A stretch of DNA of 41,966 nucleotides from Chloroflexota bacterium (GCA_030744875.1 JASLPR010000055.1:1-41966), one strand, 5' to 3'; positions 16,147 through 25,928 are shown, numbered from the stretch's first letter. Made by a program: numbers and translations. The notes: generated by a model from the sequence alone, not told the origin.

Positions 16147-16860
16147 ATGGCCGCCAGTATCATCCAGATCATCTTCTTCGACCTGATCCTCAGCGGCGAC
16201 AACGCCGTGGTGATCGGGGTGGTGGCGGGACGGCTGCAGGGCCGGCAACGACGTACCGCGATCCTGTTCGGGGCCGGGGCGGCGGTGGTGCTGCGGATCG
16301 GTTTCGCGGCAATCGCGACGATCCTCTTCAAAACGCCGGCGCTGGCGGCGGTTGGCGGCGCGGCGCTGTTCTACATCGGGTGGCGGCTGGTGCAGCCGGA
16401 GCCCGAGGGTGATGCCGGGCACAGGGAGGCAAGTTCTCTGCGCGAGGCGATCCAGCTAATCATCCTGGCCGATGTGGTCATGAGCCTGGACAACGTGCTC
16501 GCGATTGCGGGGGCGGCCCATGGGGACGTCGGCCTGTTGATCTTCGGCCTCGCGGTGTCAATGCCGCTGCTGTTCGTCGGCGCGCAACTGATCGCGGTGG
16601 TCGCGGATCGCGCCCCGCTGGTCATTTACCTGGGTAGCGGCCTGGTGTTCCGAATCGGCTTCGTCCTGATCCTCGAAGATCCCCTGGTGGCGCCGCTGTG
16701 GGAAGAGAACTTCGTGGTCGAGCACATCCTGCCGTGGGTGGTGGGCGTGGCCGGGCCGGCGGCCTACGTGATCCAGGCGAAGCTGCGCCGCCGACCCACG
16801 ATCTCCATCATGGTCAACCCGTTCGCCGAGTCCGAGACGGCCGATTCGGTAGAGGCCTAG
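16147..16860 (+). CDS. TerC-family integral membrane protein
   Basis: A TerC/YjbE-type membrane protein of about 237 aa with seven hydrophobic segments. The family signature pairs are present: FDLILSGDNAVVIGVVAG in helix 1 and VVMSLDNVLAIAGAAHGD in helix 4, each with the Ser/Asp-Asp-Asn group thought to bind metal. Members are linked to tellurite resistance, metal (Mn) efflux or loading of exported metalloproteins; which applies here is unknown. I chose ATG 16147 (MAASIIQ), which begins just before helix 1; the TTG at 16120 in the track adds an acidic nonapeptide. GGAGG at 16122-16126 is far from ATG 16147, so the start is uncertain. Its stop shares CTAG with the convergent HD-GYP gene. Confidence 0.88.
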   Translation: MAASIIQIIFFDLILSGDNAVVIGVVAGRLQGRQRRTAILFGAGAAVVLRIGFAAIATILFKTPALAAVGGAALFYIGWRLVQPEPEGDAGHREASSLREAIQLIILADVVMSLDNVLAIAGAAHGDVGLLIFGLAVSMPLLFVGAQLIAVVADRAPLVIYLGSGLVFRIGFVLILEDPLVAPLWEENFVVEHILPWVVGVAGPAAYVIQAKLRRRPTISIMVNPFAESETADSVEA

Positions 16861-18083
16861 GAGACGGCCGCCGGGACTTTGTCGGGGATCTGCCGCCGGG
16901 CGGTCTGAATCTCGTAGTCGAACGCCAGCAGATCGACCTCGATCGGCGAAATGCGCTGGCCGTCCAGATCTTTGAGCAGGCGCACTACCGGGTTCTCCAG
17001 GTGGGCCTTGTCCACCCGGGCCACGATGCCCCAGTAGCCTGCGTAGGGCCCGGTCACCATCTCGACCTCGGAGCCGGTGGGGAAGCGCGGGATGATGTCC
17101 ATGTCGCGGGTCAGGATCTCGGTGTTGAGATGCTCGCCGGACATGTCCTAGAGGATCTCGCGGACCTTCTCCAGGCCGAAGGCGATGCGGTAGGGGCGGT
17201 CGGCGACCAGCGCCTCGTAGGTATCGGCGATGCCGGAAATCTCCCCTACGACGTGGATGCGGCGCGGGTCCACCGATTCGGCCCGCGAGCGGCGGATGCG
17301 ATTCTGCCCGGTGAGGCCGCGAGGATAGCCGTCGCCGTCCTGGCGCTCGTGGTGCTGATAGACGACGTGGTGGGCAATCAGGTCGTCGCCGATGCTGGCG
17401 GCGCGGAGCATCTGGTAGCCGCGCGCCGGGTGGGTCTTGATGATCTCGAACTCTTCATCGGTGAGCTTGCCGGGTTTATTGAGGACCGAGAGCGGCACGA
17501 AAACCTTGCCCACGTCGTGCAGCAACCCTCCGAGGGTGATCTGGGCGAGCCGGTCCGGCGGCATCCCGATCTGCTTGGCGATCATCGTGCTGACGATCGC
17601 CACATCCACCGAGTGCTGGAAGGCGTAGTCGTCGTGAATCATGATCGCGTTGAGTCCGTCGAGGGTATCGGCGGTGAGGGTTTCGTCGAGCATTGCCTCG
17701 ACTTCGCCGCGGAGTCGCTCCACCGGGTCGATGGCTTCGGCGGCGCGCTGGAACTCGCCGTAATCTAGGGCCTTGTCGATGGTTGCGGGATCCTCGCCAA
17801 CAAACGCGGCGGAGACATCGGCGAACATGTCGAACGTGCTGGAGAGCTTGGCCCGGGTGGCCGCCTTCACGGAATCGGAGACCAAATCCGGAATCTCGAT
17901 GTCCTCGGTGTCGGGGTCGTCGATGGTGACCGAGGATTAGCCCTTTTCGAGCAGCGATTCCAGCCGGCGCGCCGACAGCGCGGAGCCTTTCGCCAGCAGC
18001 AGGTCACCGCGGTCGCTGGTCAGGTCCTTGGCCAACACGGAACCCGGTTCATAGCCAGCGATCGTTACTCGTCGCACCTGCAT
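16857..18083 (-). pseudogene. HD-GYP phosphodiesterase gene with two in-frame stops
   Basis: One continuous frame from ATG 18083 to TAG 16857 encodes about 408 residues, broken only by TAA (17937-17939) and TAG (17148-17150); there is no frameshift. The N-terminal part (VTIAGYEPGSVLAKDL, LLLAKGSALSARRLESL) is the usual lead-in domain of HD-GYP proteins. The middle has HSVDVAIVS, LGGLLHDVGKV with the HD pair, and HHERQDGDGYP with the GYP motif, so the ancestral enzyme hydrolysed cyclic di-GMP. The last part (IIPRFPTGSEVEMVTGPYAGYWGIV) is the KOW-like tail common in the family. The ORF track shows only the middle and the tail as separate ORFs. CAA to TAA and CAG to TAG would restore it. Confidence 0.78.
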
Positions 18084-18420
18084 CCATTACGCCGGAACCC
18101 TGTGGGAGTTCCGCGCCTCCCCGGGACTGTCCGCCCCGGACAGTGGCCGATTTGCCGGCCCCTGTCCACCGTCGATCAACCGCGATCGGCGGCAACCCCC
18201 TTCCGTCCCCAGGTTGCCCACAACCTTTGAACGAGGGCCATCGTATAGGTTAGCTCCCCCGGTCCCGCGGGTGTCAGTAAAGTCGTTTACACCGTTCGGG
18301 ACCCGCCGGGCTGCCCGAATCGCCGCCTTTGACCGGGCCATATTGCCGTTGCTTCGCGCCGGGGGGAGCGATAGGGTCGGACGCGGCCAGCGCAGCGAAA
18401 TCCCGGCGAGGTGCATACGG
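18084..18420 (+). promoter_or_regulatory. ispH leader / divergent intergenic region with several hairpins
   Basis: A 337-base region between the HD-GYP and ispH starts. It contains ACTGTCC-GCCCC-GGACAGT (18126-18144, 7 bp). A competing pair follows: GGCAACC (18191-18197) can pair with GGTTGCC (18212-18218), or AGGTTG (18211-18216) with CAACCT (18221-18226), the latter followed by TTT. A further stem joins GTAAA (18277-18281) and TTTAC (18286-18290). The mutually exclusive pairing resembles an attenuator, but it is about 195 nt from the ispH start and no known riboswitch core is recognised. Confidence 0.35.
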
Positions 18421-19290
18421 TTGAAGGTGATCCCGGCGAACCCACGGGGCTACTGCCACGGGGTGGTCACGGCGATGCGCATGGCACGCGAGGTCGTCGC
18501 GCAGGCCAACGGCCCCGTCTACATGCTGGGTTACCTGGTGCACAACGAGCATCTCACCAGCGAGTTGGAAGAACTGGGCATCACCCTGATAGACGCTGAT
18601 GACCGACTCGCCGGGCTGGAGGAAGTGCGAGAGGGCACAGTGATATTCACCGCCCACGGAATCTCGCCGGCGGTGCGGGAACTTGCCAGGGCGAAGGGTC
18701 TGGATTGCGTCGATACCACCTGTTCGGATGTCGATTCGACCCACGCCCTGATCGTCGAGAAGGTGGCCGCCGGCTTCCAGGTGATCTACGTCGGCCGGCG
18801 CGGGCATCCGGAGGCGCTGGGGTGCGTGGGCGAGGCACCGGACGCGGTGCACCTGGTCCAGGACGTCGACGACGTGCAGGCCTTAACGATCAATGCGTCG
18901 AAGATCGCGGTGACCACCCAGACCACGCTGAGTGTCTGGGACACCGCCACCGTAATTCGGGCCATCAAGGCGCGGTACCCCGAGGCGGAGGTCCATAACG
19001 AAATCTGCCTGGCCACCCAGGACCGCCAGGAGGCCGTGATCGCGGCCGCCGCGGAGGCCGACCTGGTGCTGGTGGTCGGTAGTTCGCGCAGTTCGAATTC
19101 GCGGCGCCTGGTCGAGGTGGCCGAGCAGCGGACCGGCAAACCGGCCTACTTGGTGGACTCGACCACCGACATCAACCCGGAATGGCTGCGCGGCTGCGCG
19201 GCGGTGGCGGTGTCGTCGGGGGCGTCCACTCCGTCGCTGCTGACCCGGGACGTGATTCGCCACCTTGAGGCGCTGCTGGTGACGGGCTAG
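18421..19290 (+). CDS. ispH: 4-hydroxy-3-methylbut-2-enyl diphosphate reductase
   Basis: A 289-aa IspH/LytB, the last enzyme of the MEP isoprenoid pathway, which reduces HMBPP to IPP and DMAPP with a 4Fe-4S cluster. Cluster cysteines are visible at PRGYCHGVV, VDTTCSDV and NEICLAT. Substrate-binding motifs are LVHNEH, TAHGISP, GHPEALG and TTQTTLSVWDT. The track's ORF starts 207 nt earlier in an Arg-rich stretch. The family starts at MKVI, and TTG 18421 has GAGGTG with a 7-nt spacer, so that start is chosen. Polyprenol made from this pathway would also feed the glycan-lipid carriers suggested elsewhere. The stop overlaps the convergent cupin gene through CTAG (19287-19290). Confidence 0.95.
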   Translation: MKVIPANPRGYCHGVVTAMRMAREVVAQANGPVYMLGYLVHNEHLTSELEELGITLIDADDRLAGLEEVREGTVIFTAHGISPAVRELARAKGLDCVDTTCSDVDSTHALIVEKVAAGFQVIYVGRRGHPEALGCVGEAPDAVHLVQDVDDVQALTINASKIAVTTQTTLSVWDTATVIRAIKARYPEAEVHNEICLATQDRQEAVIAAAAEADLVLVVGSSRSSNSRRLVEVAEQRTGKPAYLVDSTTDINPEWLRGCAAVAVSSGASTPSLLTRDVIRHLEALLVTG

Positions 19291-19844
19291 GCCGGGCCGA
19301 GATCCCGCCGAATGAGCTCCCAGGTAAACGGGCGGCCGTCGGGCAGCGTGGCCGCGGCCTCGGCGAACGGCACCCGGCCCTCGTCACCAGGGTCGTGGAG
19401 CCGCGTCGGGAAGTTGGTAAGGATCGCCGGGGCGCCCGGGACCACCACGAACCCGTGGTGCACCAGTTGCGGGATCATCAGGGTGTACTGGCCGTCGGGG
19501 CCTTGGGCGGCGCCCATGCGAAACAGGTTCACCGCGCCCTCGGTGGCCGAACCCGGCCGCGGGTCGTGCACCCCGACCACCAGGTCGCCGTCGATCACCA
19601 CGAAGCGGTCGCGCTGGTGTTGGTGGATGTGCCAGCGGTCCTCGTCGCGGGCGACGCCGGAACGGGTGAACGAGTAGTAGTTCTGGGTGAACGGCATCCG
19701 CTCGGCGTCGTAGAAGTCGTCCCAGTCGCTCTTGAGGGTTTCGACGAGGTTGCCGCGGTTGTCGGCGTTCACCTGTAGCCGGCGCACGCGGATGCCGTTG
19801 ATGTGGCCGGCGGGCTCGAAGGGGTCGGTGTAGGGGAGCGGCAT
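19287..19844 (-). CDS. RmlC-like dTDP-sugar epimerase-family cupin
   Basis: A 185-aa cupin of the dTDP-4-dehydrorhamnose 3,5-epimerase family. The N-terminal VRRLQVNADNRGNLVETLKSD block, QNYYSFTRSGVARDEDRWH, HIHQHQRDRFVVIDGDLVVGVHD, and IPQLVHHGFVVV follow the RmlC order, with several His at the active-site side. The usual RmlC motif GVLRGLHYQ is altered to GVARDEDRWHIHQ, so it may be a relative with another sugar substrate or an isomerase rather than true RmlC. It stands alone, divergent from the TPP enzyme. It could provide a deoxysugar for surface glycans. Confidence 0.82.
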   Translation of the reverse strand: MPLPYTDPFEPAGHINGIRVRRLQVNADNRGNLVETLKSDWDDFYDAERMPFTQNYYSFTRSGVARDEDRWHIHQHQRDRFVVIDGDLVVGVHDPRPGSATEGAVNLFRMGAAQGPDGQYTLMIPQLVHHGFVVVPGAPAILTNFPTRLHDPGDEGRVPFAEAAATLPDGRPFTWELIRRDLGPA

Positions 19845-19951
19845 GGGGTTCTGGTGGCGCCTCGGGCCGGCGGTTCCGCCGGCGAGAAATGGCGGTCCGG
19901 ACCGGGCCGCGGCTACAACATAACACCTTCCCGGCCGGGTCCCGCGGCGAC

Positions 19952-19980
19952 CTGCAACGGCAATCGGAAACCTCTACACT
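19952..19980 (+). promoter_or_regulatory. Candidate promoter of the TPP enzyme gene
   Basis: CTGCAA (19952-19957) and TACACT (19975-19980) are 17 nt apart, about 75 nt before the chosen ATG at 20057. Confidence 0.45.
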
Positions 19981-20056
19981 GGCCTGGTCCGGCGGCCCGA
20001 TCGCGAGTCCGATCCAGAGAGTGATGCGCCGGCGCCCAGCGAGAAGAGAGCCAACC

Positions 20057-21700
20057 ATGACCGGCGCGGACCTGATTGCCCGAATCCTCAAAGCCGAAGG
20101 CGTGTCGCAGGTATTCAACTTTCCGTTCTCACCGATTGTCGACGCCATCGCCGGGTCTGGCGTGCGGGTGCTCACAACGCGCCAAGAGCGGGTGGCCGGC
20201 AACATGGCCGACGGGGTCTCGCGGTCCACCAACGGCCGTGAAATCGGCGTCTGGACGGTGCAGGCCAGCGCCGGCAGCGAAAACGCCTTCGCCGGCGTCG
20301 CCCACGCCTACACCGACTCGGTGCCGATGCTGTACCTGCCCGGGCATCCGGGAATCGACGCCATCGGTGTTTCGCCGACCTTCGACAGCGAGGCCAACTA
20401 CGCCGCCACCACCAAGGCAGCGATGAAGCTGTTTAAGCCCGAACACATTCAAGCGCGGATGCGAATGGCCTACCAGGCGCTGCGCTCCGGCCGCCCGCGA
20501 CCGGTGATGGTGGAAATCCCCGGCGACGTGGCGCGGGCCGAGTTCCAGGGCGAATTCACCTACGAGCCGGTGGCGCCGGTGCGGTCCGGGCCGGACGGCG
20601 GCGCGGTGAAGGAGGCGGCCGAGCGGTTGTTGGCGGCCGAGAACGCCATGATCTGGTCCGGCCAGGGAGTCCACTGGGCCGAGGCCTACGCCGAGTTGCG
20701 GGACGTGGCCGAGCTGCTGGGCATCCCCGTGATGACCACGCTGATGGGCAAGAGCGCTTTTGACGAGACCCACGAACTCTCCGCCGGGACCGGGGCCGGA
20801 GTGGTCACCGCGATGGCGGCCCACTACCTGCGCGAGTGCGACGCCCTGCTGGTCGTCGGTTCCAGCCTCAGCGACGCCTCGTTCACACCGACCGTTGGGC
20901 CGGGCAAGCTGATCGTGCACGCCACCAACGACGCCGCGGACCTCAACAAGACCCACCCGACCGCCGTCGCCATCCTGAGTGACGCCAAACTCTTCCTGGC
21001 GGCGCTGGCCGAGGAACTGCGCTGCATCGGCGCAGATCGCACGGCCATCCGCAAAACCAACGTCGAGACCCTGGCGCGTATCCGCGCCGCGTGGGAGTCC
21101 GAGTACGAGTCGGAGTTCAGCGCCGACTCCAGCCCGATCAACGGCTACCGCATGTTCCGCGAACTCTGGAGTGTGCTGGACCCGGCCACCTCGATCCTGA
21201 GCCACGAGTCCGGCTCGGTGCGTGACATCCAGTGCGTGTTCCACCGGGCTACCACGCCGCGCGGCTACCTGGGCTGGGGGCAGTCGTCGCAGCTGGGCTA
21301 CTCGCTCGGGCTGGCGATGGGCGCCAAGCTGGCCAACCCAGACAAGACGGTGGTGAATGTCATGGGTGACGCTTCCATCGGGATGACCGGTATGGACTTG
21401 GCCACCGCCGCGCAGTACGAGATTCCGATCCTGACCGTCATGAAGCACGATTCGATCTTCAGCGGCTACGACAAGCACATCCCGGTGGCGATTGAGCGTT
21501 ACGGCACCTCGACAATGGACGGTGACTACGCCGCTCTGGCCCGAGCCTTGGGCTGCCACGCCGAGCGTGTCGAGAGCGTGGCCGATCTGCGACCGGCGCT
21601 GGAGCGCGGGATCGCGGCGACCAAAGAGGGCCGGCCGGCGTTCGTGGACGTCATCACCAAAGAGACCCGCAAGCTGTCGCGGCTGGACACGGTCGGCTAG
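20057..21700 (+). CDS. Thiamine-diphosphate-dependent enzyme (acetolactate synthase-like)
   Basis: A 547-aa ThDP enzyme of the acetolactate synthase / decarboxylase superfamily. The N-terminal PYR domain has QVFNFPFSPIVDAI and RQERVAGNMADG, with the Glu that activates the cofactor. A central NAD/FAD-type domain follows (about residues 190-330), then the C-terminal PP domain with GDASIGMTGMDLATAAQYEIPILTV, the Mg-ThDP motif. That motif is altered: GDA for GDG, and KHD in place of the usual terminal NN. Substrate cannot be assigned; a 2-oxoacid decarboxylase or ligase is likely. The track's start at 19889 lies in the promoter region, so ATG 20057 (GAGAAGAGAG upstream) is chosen. It is monocistronic and ends before the convergent MFS gene. 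Confidence 0.88.
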   Translation: MTGADLIARILKAEGVSQVFNFPFSPIVDAIAGSGVRVLTTRQERVAGNMADGVSRSTNGREIGVWTVQASAGSENAFAGVAHAYTDSVPMLYLPGHPGIDAIGVSPTFDSEANYAATTKAAMKLFKPEHIQARMRMAYQALRSGRPRPVMVEIPGDVARAEFQGEFTYEPVAPVRSGPDGGAVKEAAERLLAAENAMIWSGQGVHWAEAYAELRDVAELLGIPVMTTLMGKSAFDETHELSAGTGAGVVTAMAAHYLRECDALLVVGSSLSDASFTPTVGPGKLIVHATNDAADLNKTHPTAVAILSDAKLFLAALAEELRCIGADRTAIRKTNVETLARIRAAWESEYESEFSADSSPINGYRMFRELWSVLDPATSILSHESGSVRDIQCVFHRATTPRGYLGWGQSSQLGYSLGLAMGAKLANPDKTVVNVMGDASIGMTGMDLATAAQYEIPILTVMKHDSIFSGYDKHIPVAIERYGTSTMDGDYAALARALGCHAERVESVADLRPALERGIAATKEGRPAFVDVITKETRKLSRLDTVG

Positions 21701-21718
21701 CGCGCCGCCGGGCCCGGC

Positions 21719-22957
21719 CTACGGGGCCGCGGCGGCCGGGTCTGGGTCGTCTTCGGTCGGCAGCGGGCGGTGCACGATCAGGAATAGCCCGAAGAGCAAC
21801 GCCCCGACGGCGGACAGCGCCGCGCCGGTAAGGAACAGGCTCGAGTAGCCGAAGTTGGCAATCAGGGCGCCGCCGATCACCGCGGTGCCGCTGGAGCCGA
21901 GCGCCCAGGATAGGTTGCTGAAGCCCGACATGAGCCCCCAAAACTCGGGGTGGACGAGATCCATTTGCCAGAGCCCGAGCGCGGGATGCATCAGGGAGTT
22001 GAAGGCAAGGACGGTTGTGAGCCCGATCACCGCGGCGGCCGGGTCGGCAATGAGGGCGGTGGGGATGAGGCATATGGCAGTAGCTATGGTTGCGAACAGG
22101 ACAGTACGGCTGGTGCCGATGCGACCGGATACGAGCGGCGACAGCAGGGCGATCGGCCCGACCAGTAGCTGAGAGAGGGCGAAGGTGATGCCGATCGTGG
22201 CGGTGTCGACGCTCAGCCCCGAGTCCATGTAGATGTTGAAGAACGTCCGCACCGAGCCTTCGCCGAACGGGCGGAGGATGCCGAGAAAGGTCATGGTGGC
22301 GATGGCGAACAGGGGGAAGCGGCTGCGGGGGGCACCCTACGGCGCCCGCCGGATTGGGGCGATGTCGGCGGCGGCGGCGATGAGGAAGAGGCCCGGCAGT
22401 ACGAAGAACGCGGCCAGGTGGAGGGGATAGCGGTAGGCGGCGGGATCGTCGAGGCCGACGCCGAGCAGGCTGGCGAAAATGCCGGGGAGGAATCCGCCGA
22501 CCAGGCTCCCGGCGAAACCGGCGGTGGGGAAGGTGGCGGAGGTGAGGGCGAAGGCGCGGCTGCGCAGTCGGGGGACAACCGCGCCCATGATGAAGGGCGA
22601 AAAGTTGACAAAGAAAATGCCGCCGCCGGCGGCGGCGACCGAGTAGCTGGCGACGAGCCAGATGGCCCGGTAGTCGCCGGACAAATCAGCGCCGAAGGGA
22701 AGTAGGCTGGCGCCCACGAAGACGCTGCCCAGCCCGAAGATCTTCAGTCGCCGGTAGCTGAAACGATTGGCCCGGGCCCCGGCCAGCGGCGCCGCCACCG
22801 CCCAGCAAAGCAACCCGATGCCGTTGACCAGGCCGACGAATCCGGGGCCGAAATCAAGACGCAGGATGAACAGGTTCATCAGCACCGCGTAGCCGCCGAA
22901 CGGCGAACTGCTCAACAGCCCGGCCGATCCGAGTAAGAGTCGGATGTTGCGATCCAG
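21719..22957 (-). pseudogene. MFS transporter gene with one in-frame TAG
   Basis: Two ORFs in the same frame (22337-22915 and 21719-22294) form one 12-helix MFS transporter once the TAG at 22337-22339 is read as a sense codon (RRAP*GAPRSRFPLF). The stop lies in the central loop between the two six-helix halves. The N-terminal half has GFVGLVNGIGLLCWAVAAPLAG and the second half TFFNIYMDSGLSVDTATIGITFALSQLLVGP. No convincing ATG is seen; the frame is open upstream of TTG 22915 to CTG 22957 and beyond, so the 5' end is uncertain. CAG to TAG would explain the stop. Two separately made half-transporters are conceivable but no ribosome binding site supports the second ORF. Confidence 0.7.
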
Positions 22958-23058
22958 AGGTTGATCGCGGGGATCGTCGGGCGAAAAGGGGTCTGTTTGG
23001 GGTGGAACGCCGGGGGGCGGGATAGGTGCGGCCGGCGAACCGGCATCCGCTGCGCGGC

Positions 23059-23064
23059 TACAAT
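23059..23064 (+). promoter_or_regulatory. Possible -10 element (TACAAT) of the SelA-like gene
   Basis: TACAAT lies about 60 nt upstream of the ATG at 23125 in otherwise GC-rich sequence; no good -35 is visible. Confidence 0.35.
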
Positions 23065-23124
23065 CGTAGCGCCCGCCGATCCGGGGATCGCGCCGGGCCG
23101 GCGATATTCACACCAGGAGACACG

Positions 23125-24294
23125 ATGAGCATCTACGAAGAGCTGTTTCGGCTGCGTCCGATCATCAACGCGGCGGGGACGATGACGGTTCTGGGGGGAT
23201 CGCTGATGAAGCCGGAAACGGTGGCCGCGATGTCACGGGCGGCCGAAGAGTGGGTGGACATGGCGGACCTGCTGCGGCTGGCCGGCGAGGCCATCGACAG
23301 CGCCTTGGGGCTGAATCCGCGGCTGGGTGGGGTGCACATCACCGCCGGGGCGTCGGCTGCCAACACGCTGGCGGCGGCCTCCGTGTTGACCGGCCACGAC
23401 CGGGCGCGCATGGCCCAACTGCCGGACACCCCCGGCTTTCCCAACGAGATCCTGATGCAACCCACCAACGCCGGCAAGTGGATCGGCAGCTACCGGGCGG
23501 CCGGGGCGAAGATCGTAGAGTGCCGGGCCGAGTCGGTGTTCGACGAAGCCAGCAACAACCGGATCCTCGGCGTCACCGAGGAGGCGTTTGAGGCGGCCAT
23601 CACCGAGAACACCTGCGCCATCGCCGCGATCCTCTCCTGGGAAGTGCCGCACGTTGGCGGGCTTTCGATCCCGCAACTGGTGGCCATCGGCGAGCGCCAC
23701 AACCTGCCGGTGATCGTCGACGCCGCCGCCCAGGTGCCGCCCATCGGCACCATCAAGAACCTGTTGGAGATGGGCGTGACGCTGGTGGCGGTCAGCGGCG
23801 GCAAGGCCATCAGCGGGCCGAACGACACCGGCATGATCGCCGGCCGCAAGATCGACCTCACCCCGGCGGTCCTGCAATCCAGCCCCTACGTGGGCATGGT
23901 CGGGCGCGGGTTCAAGGTCAGCAAGGAGCAGATTGTTGGACTCGTCACGGCGGTGAAGGCCTACGTTGACGAGGACGCCGATGCCCGCGTCGCCGAACAC
24001 CACCGCCGCTGCGACTACCTGATGGAGGAACTCGCCGGGATTGCCGCCGTGCGCCTGGAGAAGGTGTTCCCCGACGAGACCGATCTGCCGGTGCCGCGGG
24101 TGCGGGTGCATCTTGCCGCGGACTCCGGCAAGACCGTCGAGGAGATCACGGAGCGGCTCCGCGAGGAGACCCCCAGCATCCGGCTACGCGGCGGCTATGT
24201 CGGGGCGGAGTTCCTGAACGTCGACCCATCCACCCTGCGCGAAGGCGAGATAGAGGTGGTCGCCGCCCGTATCGGGGCGCTGCTGCGCGAGTAG
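23125..24294 (+). CDS. SelA-like PLP-dependent enzyme (COG1921)
   Basis: A 389-aa fold-type I PLP enzyme of the SelA / D-glucosaminate-6-phosphate ammonia-lyase group. Typical features are INAAGTMTVLGGS at the N-terminus, GVHITAGASAANTLAAAS for phosphate binding, VIVDAAAQVPP with the Asp contacting the PLP nitrogen, and VSGGKAISGPNDTGMI carrying the Schiff-base Lys. It is too short for, and lacks the tRNA-binding N-terminal domain of, true selenocysteine synthase. Substrate unknown; a beta-elimination or aldolase-type reaction on an amino sugar or hydroxy-amino acid is likely from the family. The ATG has AGGAGA close upstream. The longer track ORF (from 23026) runs into the promoter region and is rejected. 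Confidence 0.88.
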   Translation: MSIYEELFRLRPIINAAGTMTVLGGSLMKPETVAAMSRAAEEWVDMADLLRLAGEAIDSALGLNPRLGGVHITAGASAANTLAAASVLTGHDRARMAQLPDTPGFPNEILMQPTNAGKWIGSYRAAGAKIVECRAESVFDEASNNRILGVTEEAFEAAITENTCAIAAILSWEVPHVGGLSIPQLVAIGERHNLPVIVDAAAQVPPIGTIKNLLEMGVTLVAVSGGKAISGPNDTGMIAGRKIDLTPAVLQSSPYVGMVGRGFKVSKEQIVGLVTAVKAYVDEDADARVAEHHRRCDYLMEELAGIAAVRLEKVFPDETDLPVPRVRVHLAADSGKTVEEITERLREETPSIRLRGGYVGAEFLNVDPSTLREGEIEVVAARIGALLRE

Positions 24295-24310
24295 CAACCG
24301 GGCTGTGGAG

Positions 24311-25928
24311 TCAGCGAGCCTCCTGGACCCAGCGCCGCACTGAGTCGGGAGTGCTGATCAGGTGGGCCATCGTGTCGGACGGGGCCACCATGCGGATGTG
24401 GACCATCCAGGCGGGATCGGCGCGCTCGATGCCCATCGTCTCCACAACCTCCTAGACGGTCTGGCAGGTGTGGCGGCGCATCGCGCCGGCCGCCGTGATC
24501 TCCTCCGGGAAGTCGAAGAGGGAATCGTGGGACTCCAACTGGCAGCGCTCGAACGTGGCGTGCCCCAACTCGGCCTGCACATGGTCGTCCAGGTCATAGG
24601 CGTCCAGGCGACTGTTGGTGGATACCCGAAAGATGCGCACGGTGAGGCCGGTGGCGACGAAGGGAGGGTCATCGGGATCGGACAGGGCGTCGTAGTTGGC
24701 CAGGTTGGGGGCGGCGGTGAACACCAGCGTGCGTCCCTTGGAATCGGTGCGGAAGCGCCAGTTGGCGGGGACCTCCAGGCGCAGGTTGCCGTCCGGTGAA
24801 GTCAGGGTGTACCAGTCGATCGCCAGTGGCCGGTCGATCAGGTCGGTGGTGACGTCGCCGTCGGCCAGCGTCGGCACGGGCGCGACGTAGTCTTCGAGGG
24901 TGCCGACCACTTCCAGTGGCTCACCGTAGATCTCGCCGGCCAGCAACTCGCCGCTGAGGGGGCGATAGGCCGTGACCGGGACGGGCACGGCCGGATCGGA
25001 CGCCTGGAGGACCTCGCAGTAGGCGCGTTTGGTGATATCGACGGCCATGGCCACCCCGCCCATGTCGAGGATGAGGTCGTCGGTCTCGAACCCGGCCAGC
25101 GCGGCCGGCGAGGCCGGTTGCACGCGCCCGATCTGGATGCTGCGCAGGCCGGCCCAGGAGGCCATCACGCCCCAATCGCTGAGCCCGATCCAGGTGCCGT
25201 TTTCGCCATCGAGCAGGCCGTCGATCGCGGGCCGGACATCGGCCAACGGAACCATACCGATGACCGCGTCTCTACCCGGGGGCAGGACTCCGGCGTTGAG
25301 TCCGACCAGGTTGCCATCGCCGTCGACGACCGGTCCAAAGGTGGACACTTCCGACTCGATCCAAACCACGTTGAATTCCGGGGTCGAGAGGCGGTTGGAC
25401 TCCCCGGAAATGCCGAGCACTTCGACCACACCTTCGGCCAATTCAAAGCGGAGGCGGGACCCAGTCCAAGAATTGACGTAGACAGGGTCGCCGAGCGCGG
25501 CGGCGGCGTCCCCGAATTCGATGAACGGGTGATTGTCGCCTTCAAGATCGATGAGTGCGAGATTGAGGCAGTCATCGGCGGCGATGAATTCGGCCGGAAC
25601 GGCCTCCTCGCCGGCCCCGACGAAGGCGACGTGATCCTGCGATCAGGTCACCCCGATATTGGCCATCAAGGCGAGGCCGTCGGCGCTGATGAGAAACCCG
25701 GGGATGCGGTTGAAGCGCATCTCGCCGGCGACTTCTTCCTCGACTTCCACATAGATTAAGAGCTTCTTCGGCGCGCAGCAGGTCCGCGAACCCGACCCGC
25801 GCGGTGGTGTCGTCGGCAGAGTCCGCCGGCGCGGCCGCGGCTGCCGGCGCCAGGCTCGCCAGCAGTATCGCCATCGCCGCCAGCGCTATCCCCAGGTGGT
25901 GTCGGCGTCGGCGTCCCGCGCTCTTCAT
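24311..25928 (-). pseudogene. Broken, catalytically degenerate trypsin-PDZ (HtrA-like) gene
   Basis: ATG 25928 opens a signal peptide (LGIALAAMAILLASLAPAAAAA). A frameshift near 25760, a TGA (25643-25645) and a TAG (24452-24454) interrupt one HtrA-like protein of about 540 residues. The protease part is degenerate. Where HtrA has TNAHV this has MANIGV. The Asp region reads DDCLNLALIDL. The GNSGGP site reads VSTFGPVVDGDGNLVGL, so His, Asp and Ser are all changed. A PDZ domain follows (GRVQPASPAALAGFETDDLIL), then an unassigned beta-rich C-terminal domain running past the TAG to a TGA at 24311. It was probably a secreted binding protein before it broke. Confidence 0.72.

Noticed and set aside
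20129-21559. 476-aa minus-strand ORF
   Set aside because: Antisense to the ThDP enzyme, whose motifs are clear.
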